A stretch of 64,000 bases of DNA from Tenacibaculum aiptasiae (GTDB taxonomy: Bacteria > Bacteroidota > Bacteroidia > Flavobacteriales > Flavobacteriaceae): assembly GCF_008806755.1 (NCBI RefSeq), contig NZ_WAAU01000003.1, forward strand, positions 200,541-264,540. The letters run 5' to 3'. Positions 42,110 through 49,699 of this stretch are shown one piece after another. Below the pieces are notes generated by a model, which saw only the letters and a program-made list of their open reading frames with translations, searched no databases and was not told the DNA's origin. Numbering within the stretch: position 1 is the stretch's first letter; the number at the start of each line of letters is the position of its first letter. Made by a program: the position numbers and the translations under genes.

Positions 42110-42697
42110 CTAATTTTTATTTCCTTTAATCCTTATCTCATTTGCTTTTTTAATATTATCAGCTGTTTTGGTTATTATTTGTATTAGATTGATTTTTATT
42201 TTATTGTTTGATGTTTTTATTTTGGTTGGAATGATTTTTAAAATAAAGTTTTCATCTATTAGAAATTCGGTTTTATTACTTTCCAGTACTTTTTCGTTTA
42301 TTTGATAGAGTATTGGATTTTTATTCAAAGTCAAATATTTTTCTGTAAGGCTTTTTAATGTTATAAAGTTTGGTTTATAACCTGATTTCATTTCTACTAG
42401 AATCTTACCATCGTAGGCGGTTCCGTTTTTTTCAAAACTCTTCTTTTCTACTTTTAGCGTTTCTATTTTATCTGAATTTATAAAGTATAAGGATAATTGA
42501 TTCCCTATAAAGTTTCCATTTACAAAAATTCCTATAGGACTTTGATTTAGATAGATACTTTTTGTGTTATTTATTACTCTTATTTCTGAATCGCTCGAAT
42601 AAATTGGTTTATTATTGATTAGCTTTTGTTGTATATTTTGACTACATAAATTAAATACTTGTAGTATTATAACTAAAGTAAAAATGCTTCTTTTCAT
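42110..42697 (-). CDS. Hypothetical exported protein
   Basis: Signal peptide (residues 1-18) and mature part of about 175 residues. A beta-rich centre (YLNQSPIGIFVNGNFIGN) precedes GKILVEMKSGYKPNFITLKSL, a pattern seen in small TonB-plug-like modules of Bacteroidota but too weak to name. C-terminus lysine rich. Function unknown. Confidence 0.64.
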   Translation of the reverse strand: MKRSIFTLVIILQVFNLCSQNIQQKLINNKPIYSSDSEIRVINNTKSIYLNQSPIGIFVNGNFIGNQLSLYFINSDKIETLKVEKKSFEKNGTAYDGKILVEMKSGYKPNFITLKSLTEKYLTLNKNPILYQINEKVLESNKTEFLIDENFILKIIPTKIKTSNNKIKINLIQIITKTADNIKKANEIRIKGNKN

Positions 42698-42773
42698 AGC
42701 TATTAGGTTGATGTTTATTCAAATATAAACCCTGTTTTTTAATTAGGTTTGCTATCTCTTGATTCTATTATTC

Positions 42774-43703
42774 TTATTTATAATATTCATATTGATAAGT
42801 TATAGTAAAAATTAAATCACTTTTTTTATATACATCTGCTTTTTTCAATAGCCCATTTTTAAGATAGAAATGTTTGTATAAATAATGGTCGTCTAATCCC
42901 ATACAAGGGTCACTAAAATACGTATACTTACTTTTTATAGATCCATTTTTATTATATGAAATTTTTGTAATTAACTCATTGATATCTTCTCTTTTACTAA
43001 ATTTGATGTCATTTAAAAGTTCAATTTCTTGGATATCTTTTTCTCTTTTTTCTATTAGTCTATTTGATGAATCGTAAGTGTAAATAATTGTATTTATTAT
43101 GACATTGTTTTTATAATGAATTTCTTTGATTAGATTCTTTTTTTTGTCATATTCATATTCTACATAAGAGATATCTAACTTTTTATATTTTGTAGGTTTT
43201 GTTGTTTCAAATAGAAGGGTTTCGATAGTTTCTTTTTTCACTTTTTCAAAGCTAGTCCATGCTATCGTTTTTGTTTTTTGAATTATCTTTTTCTTATTGT
43301 CGTGATTTTTAGTTATTTGTTTTATTAGTTGTTTTTTAGAATTATAAAAGTTCTCAAACTTATTTTCTCCTTCCTGTGTTAATTGATTATTTTTATCAAA
43401 TATATAAGGGATTGAGTCTATTTTTGTTGAATCTAATTTGTCGATATAAAGTGTAAGAATTTTATAATTGTTTTTGTTATATATATTTCTACGAATCATA
43501 CCAAGTCGTCCCATATTCCATTCAATAGAGTTCCCTTTTCTATCGTATTTTTCTGTAATTGAGGTGCAACTTGAGTTTGAGCCTGAAAAACAATGTATTT
43601 CAAACGATTCTTTTACTTTGTTTTTTAAAATGAGATTCTTATTATTTTCAATTTGTGCAGAAATAGTTTGAATAAAACCTATCAAAATGAATACCTTTTT
43701 CAT
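42774..43703 (-). CDS. Exported protein with YD-like repeats
   Basis: 309 residues with a signal peptide (cleavage near ISA-Q, residue 17). Repeated motifs YEYDKKKNLIKEIHYKN, ITYTYDSSNRLIEKRE and SYNKNGSIKSKYTYF resemble YD repeats of RHS-like wrappers, here without a toxin domain. The product is probably periplasmic or surface-exposed. Function unknown; short internal reversed ORFs are shadows. Confidence 0.68.
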   Translation of the reverse strand: MKKVFILIGFIQTISAQIENNKNLILKNKVKESFEIHCFSGSNSSCTSITEKYDRKGNSIEWNMGRLGMIRRNIYNKNNYKILTLYIDKLDSTKIDSIPYIFDKNNQLTQEGENKFENFYNSKKQLIKQITKNHDNKKKIIQKTKTIAWTSFEKVKKETIETLLFETTKPTKYKKLDISYVEYEYDKKKNLIKEIHYKNNVIINTIIYTYDSSNRLIEKREKDIQEIELLNDIKFSKREDINELITKISYNKNGSIKSKYTYFSDPCMGLDDHYLYKHFYLKNGLLKKADVYKKSDLIFTITYQYEYYK

Positions 43704-43774
43704 AACAGATTTTTGTATAAAATTATAATATGTTTTTAAAGTTAGTTTAAGTGCTTTTCATTTTCTACAATTCC

Positions 43775-45076
43775 TTACTCGATTTCATAATTTCCATTAG
43801 CCCATTTTGCTGATGGTTCTATCCATTCTTTTAATGGTTTGAATAGAAAACCATGTTTCATTCCCGTATGCAGCTCTATTTCTTTAAAATGTGCTATTTC
43901 GCATGTAGAATTTTGTTTTCGCTTGATGGCTGATTGCCCAAATGGATCTGTTTTTTCATAAATATTTAAAATATTTCCACAAAAGTTTATTTCTGGAATA
44001 TTTTCTAAATCGCTATTTTGAAAACTTGCTACAAATACAAAATTCAATTTTGGATTATTTGCCAAGGTTGATACATACTGTGCTATATAGCCTCCTTTTG
44101 AAGTTCCTATAACTGTTATATGCTCTGGTTTAGCCCCATTTGTAACTAAACTGTCTATTTGATTAACAATCCTCGATGCATATTCCCTTGCATTTACATT
44201 GCCTTTTCTTTGTTCACTTATTACTGTTAATTTTCTTTTTTCGAATGCTGCTATTATTTCTTTGTATTCTGTTCTTCCATATTCTGGATGTGATTCTTCT
44301 AAATCGTGTTCTTCTAAAAATCGATTGTGTAAGAAGAATACATATTTTTTCTTCTTTTTTTCGAATAGTTTTATGGTATAATCTAAGAGTTCTGTTCCGC
44401 CGCTTTTTCCATGCCCTGGTATAACTACTTTTATATCTGTTAGTTCTTTTTTTAGTTTTTTTACACTTGTTGGCCATGCTGAGGTATTGGCATCTTCTAA
44501 GTTGCCTTTAGGTGCTTTTACTTGTTTTATAAAGCAGCCCCCAAACAATACTTTTTCTGACGGTACATAACCAACGATATTATCTTTTGTATGTCCTTCT
44601 CCATAGTATTTTGCTAGTATTGTTTTATTGCCTATTTGAAATTCTTTTTCTTTTTCAAAACCATTTTGTGGCAGTACTTTTTCGTTGTTTGCTCTGGCAA
44701 GTTCAATTGTTTGTTTGGTAGCATAAGACTTTATTCCTTTTGCATGAAATTGTTCTAAAGTTGCCAAACAGTCAATATGAAAATGCGTTGCTATTACTGC
44801 TGTAACTTTTCTCTTTCCTATCCAGTTTATTAGTTCTTCTGTAGCTTTTTTATTGGTTGGAGTGTCAAATATAATTGCTTCGTTTTCATTTAAATATATC
44901 ATTCCATTGCACGGAACTGACCCCCAGCTTTCTGTTTCTAAGTATGATATATGCTGATAAACATTGTTGGCTACTTGTTTTATTTTTAATGTTTCTGATT
45001 CATAGTTTTTTGGCTCTTTTTTACATGAAGAAATAAAAAAGATTATAAGTAAAGTGAAAAGTAATTTCGATTTCAT
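43775..45076 (-). CDS. Lipoprotein: subclass B1-like metallo-beta-lactamase domain fused to alpha/beta-hydrolase
   Basis: 433 residues, about 190 longer than known B1 enzymes. Signal peptide with lipobox (SSC, cysteine 18). Residues 20-240 hold the metallo-beta-lactamase fold with all B1 zinc ligands: H98, H100, D102 in THFHIDC, H162 in GEGHTKDN, C181 in LFGGCF, H222 in IPGHG. The residue after D102 is isoleucine/cysteine-neighboured rather than the usual arginine. Residues 245-433 form a second domain with the nucleophile elbow GTSKGG (S326) and H408 in GMKHGF, like alpha/beta-hydrolases. Predicted outer-membrane-anchored hydrolase of beta-lactam or ester substrates; activity untested. Next to an NTF2-like gene and a divergent LysR gene. 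Confidence 0.82.
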   Translation of the reverse strand: MKSKLLFTLLIIFFISSCKKEPKNYESETLKIKQVANNVYQHISYLETESWGSVPCNGMIYLNENEAIIFDTPTNKKATEELINWIGKRKVTAVIATHFHIDCLATLEQFHAKGIKSYATKQTIELARANNEKVLPQNGFEKEKEFQIGNKTILAKYYGEGHTKDNIVGYVPSEKVLFGGCFIKQVKAPKGNLEDANTSAWPTSVKKLKKELTDIKVVIPGHGKSGGTELLDYTIKLFEKKKKKYVFFLHNRFLEEHDLEESHPEYGRTEYKEIIAAFEKRKLTVISEQRKGNVNAREYASRIVNQIDSLVTNGAKPEHITVIGTSKGGYIAQYVSTLANNPKLNFVFVASFQNSDLENIPEINFCGNILNIYEKTDPFGQSAIKRKQNSTCEIAHFKEIELHTGMKHGFLFKPLKEWIEPSAKWANGNYEIE

Positions 45077-45119
45077 TTTGCTATCTTTTGTTTATAGCGA
45101 ATATACTTAAAAAGCAGTT

Positions 45120-45509
45120 TTAATTGATTACTTTTTCGAGGTGCCATATTTTAGAAACTATTTGCCATCCTTCTTCTCCGTTTACAAATCCTAGGTGATC
45201 TACAAATACGTTTTTATGTGCTCTAATTCTTATTTTGACTGTTGCACATGCTGGTGATAACCAATCAATCATTAAAATTTCAGCTGTTAATTTTTGTCCT
45301 TTGCTCGCTGGCGATATTCTTTCTCCCACATCTTTGCTAAAACTTGCTATTGGTTCTACAAAAACTTTTTCTTCATCTACATCAAAAAGGCTGGAGTTTT
45401 TGTGAAATATTTGATTTAATTTTTTAGTGTCGCAATAATGAATTGCATTGAAATAGGTTTGTACTGCTTTTAGTAAGTTGTTTGTTGTATTGTTTTTTTG
45501 CTTCGACAT
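45120..45509 (-). CDS. NTF2-like (lumazine-binding family) protein
   Basis: 129 residues with the small alpha+beta barrel of NTF2-like proteins: LLKAVQTYFNAIHYCDTKKL then FVEPIASFSKDVGER and the closing WQIVSKIWHLEKV. Cytosolic, ligand unknown. The gene is divergent from the LysR gene and 43 bases upstream of the lactamase fusion, so it probably belongs to the same operon and regulon. Confidence 0.78.
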   Translation of the reverse strand: MSKQKNNTTNNLLKAVQTYFNAIHYCDTKKLNQIFHKNSSLFDVDEEKVFVEPIASFSKDVGERISPASKGQKLTAEILMIDWLSPACATVKIRIRAHKNVFVDHLGFVNGEEGWQIVSKIWHLEKVIN

Positions 45510-45624
45510 AATTTTAATCTTTTTGTAAAATTAGTTTGAAAGTAGTGGTGTTTTGAATTTCGAAATTGAAGGTTTTTATTTCTTAACTGAATTTTTTTCA
45601 ACTAAGCTTTAACCTCTAAATCGT

Positions 45625-45632
45625 TAACTTTG
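45625..45632 (+). promoter_or_regulatory. Bacteroidota -7 box of the LysR gene
   Basis: TAACTTTG fits TAnnTTTG. Transcription would start near 45638-45640, at or one base before the ATG at 45639, so the mRNA may be leaderless. The upstream -33 element is not clear. Confidence 0.5.
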
Positions 45633-45638
45633 TGTGAC

Positions 45639-46529
45639 ATGGAAATCAAGTATTTTAGACTTATTAAAACAATTGTTGAAGAAGGTAGTATTGCCAATTC
45701 TGCTAATAAATTGTTTTTAACACAATCGGCTTTGAGTCATCAATTAAGAGAATTAGAGGAACGCTTAGGTTTTAAGGTTTTTCTTAGAAGTCGAAATAGA
45801 TGGAAATTGACTGATGAAGGAGCTGAGCTATACAAATTAGGTAACGAAATCCTTGAAAGTATTGAAAATGGTTTTCGGAATATTGAGCAGTTAAGAATGG
45901 GATCTGTTGGTACCATTAAATTGAGTACTGAGTGTTATAGTTTTTATCAAGGTCTTCCTGTTTTTGTACAAAAAATGGGACTTCTATATCCTGAAATTAC
46001 TATTGATTTAATTTTAGAAGCTACACATCAACCTATACCTAAAATTTTATCTAATGAAATTGATATTGCTATTGTTACCTCTAAACCTGAGAATGATACT
46101 TTATCGAGTATTGAAGTTTATGAAGATGAGGTTTTTGCTATTATGCATAAAGAAAACCCTTTTAGTAAAAAGGATTTTTTAGATATAAATGATTTCACTA
46201 ATCTTCACTTAATTATTCATTCTTTTCCTTTAGAAACGGTTTCTGTTTATGAACGCTTTTTAAAACCAAATAAAATAATTCCTAAAAAGATTTCAGCGAT
46301 TCCGTTAACAGAAGTTGCCTTGGAAATGGTTAATGCAAATATGGGAATATTATGCATGCCTCAATGGGCGGTTAAATCATTCAAAATTTCTGATGATTTG
46401 GTTTTTAAACGAATTAGCAAAAATGGCTTAAAAAGAAAGCACTATTTGGTTTTTCGTACAGCAGATACATCGAAGAAATTTATTCACGATTTTATATCGA
46501 ATTTTCAAGATAGTTTTTCGAAGGGCTAA
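45639..46529 (+). CDS. LysR-family transcription regulator
   Basis: 296 residues from the ATG at 45639; a TTG at 45630 would add three codons but lies in the promoter box. N-terminal HTH (residues 1-60) with SIANSANKLFLTQSALSHQL, then an effector-binding domain of two alpha/beta lobes (TIKLSTECYSF, MHKENPFSKKDF). Controls a small-molecule response; the divergent NTF2-like and lactamase-fusion genes are the natural targets. It converges on the SRPBCC gene with a 4-base overlap. Confidence 0.88.
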   Translation: MEIKYFRLIKTIVEEGSIANSANKLFLTQSALSHQLRELEERLGFKVFLRSRNRWKLTDEGAELYKLGNEILESIENGFRNIEQLRMGSVGTIKLSTECYSFYQGLPVFVQKMGLLYPEITIDLILEATHQPIPKILSNEIDIAIVTSKPENDTLSSIEVYEDEVFAIMHKENPFSKKDFLDINDFTNLHLIIHSFPLETVSVYERFLKPNKIIPKKISAIPLTEVALEMVNANMGILCMPQWAVKSFKISDDLVFKRISKNGLKRKHYLVFRTADTSKKFIHDFISNFQDSFSKG

Positions 46530-46948
46530 ATATTCTCTGCTCGTAATTTTAATTCGTTATTCATTTGTTCAAAATTTGCTTTAGTATTTGTATCTAAACT
46601 TTTTGAAAATAAAGGAACCAATATTCCACTAAAGATTTCACTTTGTTCAAAATAAGTAGTTCCATTTCCGTTGTCTGTGAGTTTGAATTTATGCTCTCCA
46701 TCAAAAAGCCCTTTAAACCAGAGACTACCAAGCCATTTTAATTCTAGGTTTTTATCCAATATTTTAATTACAGGGTTGAAAGTCATTCCAGATAGTTCCA
46801 CATGAATTTTGTTTCCAACTTTTAAATCTCCCGAAATAGCTTTAATAAAGGAGTTCCATTTGGAGTAATTCTCAAAGTCCATAAGAATGTTCCAAACTTT
46901 CTCTTTGCTAGCGTTAATAGTAATTGAGGTTGTGATTTGCTTTGCCAT
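46526..46948 (-). CDS. SRPBCC domain protein
   Basis: The frame reaches 46969; MAKQITTSITINASKEKVW begins at the ATG at 46948 and is the natural N-terminus of the fold, giving 140 residues. SRPBCC/START-like pattern: strand, KEKVWNILMDFENYSKWNSF helix, strands with VELSGMTF, and a long C-terminal helix (NTKANFEQMNNELKLR). Probably cytosolic ligand binding. Overlaps the LysR stop by 4 bases on the other strand. Confidence 0.82.
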   Translation of the reverse strand: MAKQITTSITINASKEKVWNILMDFENYSKWNSFIKAISGDLKVGNKIHVELSGMTFNPVIKILDKNLELKWLGSLWFKGLFDGEHKFKLTDNGNGTTYFEQSEIFSGILVPLFSKSLDTNTKANFEQMNNELKLRAENI

Positions 46949-47006
46949 ATTGTTTGAATTATATAACAAAGCTAGATTGAAATTGAAGTGATGCTCTTGA
47001 CAAAAA

Positions 47007-47600
47007 TCAAGAATTTTTCTTGTTTCGTATTCTACTAAATGTTTCTGGTGACATTCCTAACATTGAAGCAAGATATTGTAAAGGAACTTGATTAAAAAGC
47101 TCCTTATTATTCTCAAAAAATTGATGGTAGCGTTCTTCTGCATTAAGAGATAAATGACTAAAAATTCTATCTTCTAATTGGATAAAACAACTTGCCATAA
47201 ATTGCTTTTCTATTTCAGCCCAATTTGGAACTATATTATTCAAAAGAACATAATTTTCTTTATTTATGATGTATAGTTCACAGTCGGTTAATGCTTGTAT
47301 ATTCCACCTAGCTCTTTGTTTAAAATTAAAACTGTATAACTCTGTTAAGAAATGTCCTTTGGCAGCAATCCATTGTGTTACTTCTTTGTCATTAGCCTTA
47401 GCAAAAAGCCTAATATATCCACTTTTTACAAAACTTAGTTTTTCGCAGTATTGTCCTGATTTAGTATAATATTCTCCTTTTTTAAGCTCAGACTCGTTAA
47501 AAAGCGATGTTATTTTGTCTAAGTTTTGGTTTGTTATTCCAAAGTAGGATTTAATATAATTTTCTAGTTCGGTCAATTTTAAATGTTTTTGATTTGTCAT
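47007..47600 (-). CDS. Crp/Fnr-family transcription regulator
   Basis: 197 residues: cyclic-nucleotide-binding-like beta barrel (GEYYTKSGQYCEKLSFVKSGYIRLF) and a C-terminal HTH region (VPLQYLASMLGMSPETFSRIRN). The region expected to bind cAMP lacks the classic phosphate-binding RSA motif, as is common in Bacteroidota members. No metal-binding cysteines of Fnr type. It follows the SH3 protein gene with a one-base gap and so may be cotranscribed. Confidence 0.82.
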   Translation of the reverse strand: MTNQKHLKLTELENYIKSYFGITNQNLDKITSLFNESELKKGEYYTKSGQYCEKLSFVKSGYIRLFAKANDKEVTQWIAAKGHFLTELYSFNFKQRARWNIQALTDCELYIINKENYVLLNNIVPNWAEIEKQFMASCFIQLEDRIFSHLSLNAEERYHQFFENNKELFNQVPLQYLASMLGMSPETFSRIRNKKNS

Positions 47601-47601
47601 T

Positions 47602-48258
47602 CTATATTATAGAACCAACTAAGCGTTGAGTTAGGCCATTTTTATTTATGACCCATAGTAATTCATAACCTCCAGCACCATCACTACAATTTTGGTAGAT
47701 AAAGTAGGTGTTACCATTTTTATATTTGTTAATATTTGTATCACACTCAAATAAATCGAGAAATAAAACTTTATGAATTTCTATAATTTTGTTACTTATT
47801 GATGTATTTATTTTTTCAATTTCAACTTTAGGATAATTCCCGTCCGTTCCCCAAATTTTTCTTCCATCAATTTTTGTTACAAATTTCCCATCTCCATTAT
47901 CAATATGGTTTTCCCTTTTAAATTTTCTAAATATGTACTCAAATTTTACTTCATTTTGATTAGCAGTAGGAAGGTTTTCGATTTTTTGTAATCTAGATTT
48001 ATGAATGTAACCTCCTATCATTAAATCGTTAGTATCCTCAACACTAAATTTATCTTGAGGAATAAATACTTCAATCCAATCTTCTCCAATATCATTAAAC
48101 CAAAAAGCTTCATTTTCCTTTAATTTGTATACTATTTTAGATTTTATACTTGTAGCCTTTCTAACATTTGTGAAACCATCTTTATCTTTAATTATTCCGA
48201 TTTGCGAATAAGAAATGAAAGATGTTACACAAATTAAAAAGTTTATAATATTTTTCAT
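47602..48258 (-). CDS. Exported bacterial SH3-like domain protein
   Basis: Signal peptide (residues 1-18) and, at 20-95, an SH3b domain: KDGFTNVRKATSIKSKIVYKL, then WIEVFIPQ and GYIHKSRLQKI, as in cell-wall or ligand-binding SH3b modules. The C-terminal 100 residues (CSDGAGGYELLWVINKNGLTQ) have no recognised fold. Periplasmic. Confidence 0.78.
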   Translation of the reverse strand: MKNIINFLICVTSFISYSQIGIIKDKDGFTNVRKATSIKSKIVYKLKENEAFWFNDIGEDWIEVFIPQDKFSVEDTNDLMIGGYIHKSRLQKIENLPTANQNEVKFEYIFRKFKRENHIDNGDGKFVTKIDGRKIWGTDGNYPKVEIEKINTSISNKIIEIHKVLFLDLFECDTNINKYKNGNTYFIYQNCSDGAGGYELLWVINKNGLTQRLVGSII

Positions 48259-48357
48259 TTTAGTTAGCAGTTATGATAATTGTTTTATAAAAAAAACTCA
48301 ATATGTTCGTTTAGAAATTAATCTATTTTTCTAATTCTGTTTTATAAGTTAGATATA

Positions 48358-48561
48358 TTATGAACATTTATTTTGTGTTTGTTTCTTTTCGATTTGTTTA
48401 TTCATTTGGGTTACTAATAATTCAGTCTCTTTTTCAAGTTGTTCTAAATCATTTCCAGTTTTTTCTACAGTTGGTCCCAATGTATGAGTTAAAGTTATTT
48501 TCCAAATAGAATTAGATATTTCATCAATTTCTTTTTTCCAATTAGCAAACTTATTTTTCAT
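48358..48561 (-). CDS. Hypothetical small coiled-coil protein
   Basis: 67 residues, charged, amphipathic helix throughout (DEISNSIWKITLTHTLGPTV, then EQLEKETELLVTQMNKQIEKK). Starts 12 bases beyond the next gene's end on the same strand, so it may be translated from the same message as the three-helix membrane protein. No recognised family. Confidence 0.5.
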   Translation of the reverse strand: MKNKFANWKKEIDEISNSIWKITLTHTLGPTVEKTGNDLEQLEKETELLVTQMNKQIEKKQTQNKCS

Positions 48562-48573
48562 AATATTTTTGGT

Positions 48574-49035
48574 TTATACAATTAAAAATATCAGATCAGC
48601 TATCAATAAGGTTTGAAGTACAAATAACAGTGTATTCATTTTCTTTTTATATCGATAAGTTATAAATATTGAAAGAATAACTAATAATGGAAGTACGAGT
48701 CCGGTTACTATTCTTAATGAATAAAACGATTTGTTATCTGAATTAGGCTGTTTATACCAGTTTACTTTTTTAAATATTTGAGAAACTGAATATTCTATTT
48801 CTTCATTTTCTTTTACCAATACAGCAAATTCTTCTGTAACAGAAAACTCGTGTTTATCTGTGCTTATTTTATATGAATAATGATAGTTTCCGCCTGCATT
48901 GTAATATTCTTCTAAGCTCTTTTGAATGTTAGCAATTTTGTCAGTTATAACTTTTCCTGGTAAAACAAAATCAGCTATGATTACAAGCGATATCAAAATA
49001 GATATAGTATATACTGTTAAGCGTAATTTATTCAT
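48574..49035 (-). CDS. Hypothetical membrane protein
   Basis: 153 residues: membrane helix near residues 5-25, an extracytoplasmic acidic domain of about 80 residues with SYKISTDKHEFSVTEEF, then two membrane helices near 110-128 and 134-152. Neighbour of the SMI1/KNR4 lipoprotein. Function unknown. Confidence 0.66.
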   Translation of the reverse strand: MNKLRLTVYTISILISLVIIADFVLPGKVITDKIANIQKSLEEYYNAGGNYHYSYKISTDKHEFSVTEEFAVLVKENEEIEYSVSQIFKKVNWYKQPNSDNKSFYSLRIVTGLVLPLLVILSIFITYRYKKKMNTLLFVLQTLLIADLIFLIV

Positions 49036-49072
49036 TTTTTAAATATTGTTTAATAAATTTTTTAAAAGAGGA

Positions 49073-49684
49073 TTATCCTAACCCTAATTTATTTTCTATA
49101 TCAAGAGCTCTAATAACTTCACTTTTGTTTTTAATAAGTAATCTTAACCATTCAGCAAAATTTTTCACTTTATAATGTAGCTTTTTGTCATCCATACTAT
49201 AATAAGCTAAAGACCATTCACCATTTTCTGAATTTTCAGAAGTTAACCAAACCCATGCTCCTCCGTTAGAGTCTTCAGACATTAGACTAAGTAATGTGTT
49301 TACTTTTAATTCTTTTTCTCCTATTAATTCAATTATTTCTCCTAATCCTTCTCTATATGTACTTAAGAAGCTTTTTTGTTTTATATCATCTATCGGGTTC
49401 GCATACAACCAATATGCTCCATTACCAAATTCTTTTAAAAAGAATTTATATGAAGGAGGTAATTTTAGTCCAAGATCGTTTTCTATTTTTTGAATTTCTG
49501 TATTGGTTAATTTAGGACCAATTTTTTCATGTAGTTTAGAATCTTCGATTAGTATTTTTATCAATTCTTGTATTTGAATTTCCATACCAACACTTTGTTC
49601 AGTATTTACTTTATTGTTTTTCAAAGTACAAGAACTTAAAAGAACGATATATAGTACTATATGTATGTATTTATTCATTTTCAT
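49073..49684 (-). CDS. SMI1/KNR4-family lipoprotein
   Basis: Signal peptide with lipobox (LSSC, about cysteine 19), then a SMI1/KNR4 domain: LTNTEIQKIENDLGLKLPPSYKFFL and GNGAYWLY, WVWLTSENSENGEW. SMI1/KNR4 (Imm) proteins are frequent immunity proteins of polymorphic toxin systems; an exported, lipid-anchored version would protect against an incoming toxin at the periplasm. No toxin gene is adjacent. Two possible ATG starts two codons apart. Confidence 0.8.
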   Translation of the reverse strand: MKMNKYIHIVLYIVLLSSCTLKNNKVNTEQSVGMEIQIQELIKILIEDSKLHEKIGPKLTNTEIQKIENDLGLKLPPSYKFFLKEFGNGAYWLYANPIDDIKQKSFLSTYREGLGEIIELIGEKELKVNTLLSLMSEDSNGGAWVWLTSENSENGEWSLAYYSMDDKKLHYKVKNFAEWLRLLIKNKSEVIRALDIENKLGLG

Positions 49685-49699
49685 AGTTTTTTATTGATG

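Noticed and set aside
44176..44477. Short ORFs inside the lactamase-hydrolase fusion on both strands
   Set aside because: They lie fully inside a frame with clear zinc-site and hydrolase motifs; lysine-rich DNA creates them.
49073..49684. Plus-strand ORFs opposite the SMI1/KNR4 gene (49294-49515)
   Set aside because: Low-complexity leucine-rich shadow of the minus-strand gene.
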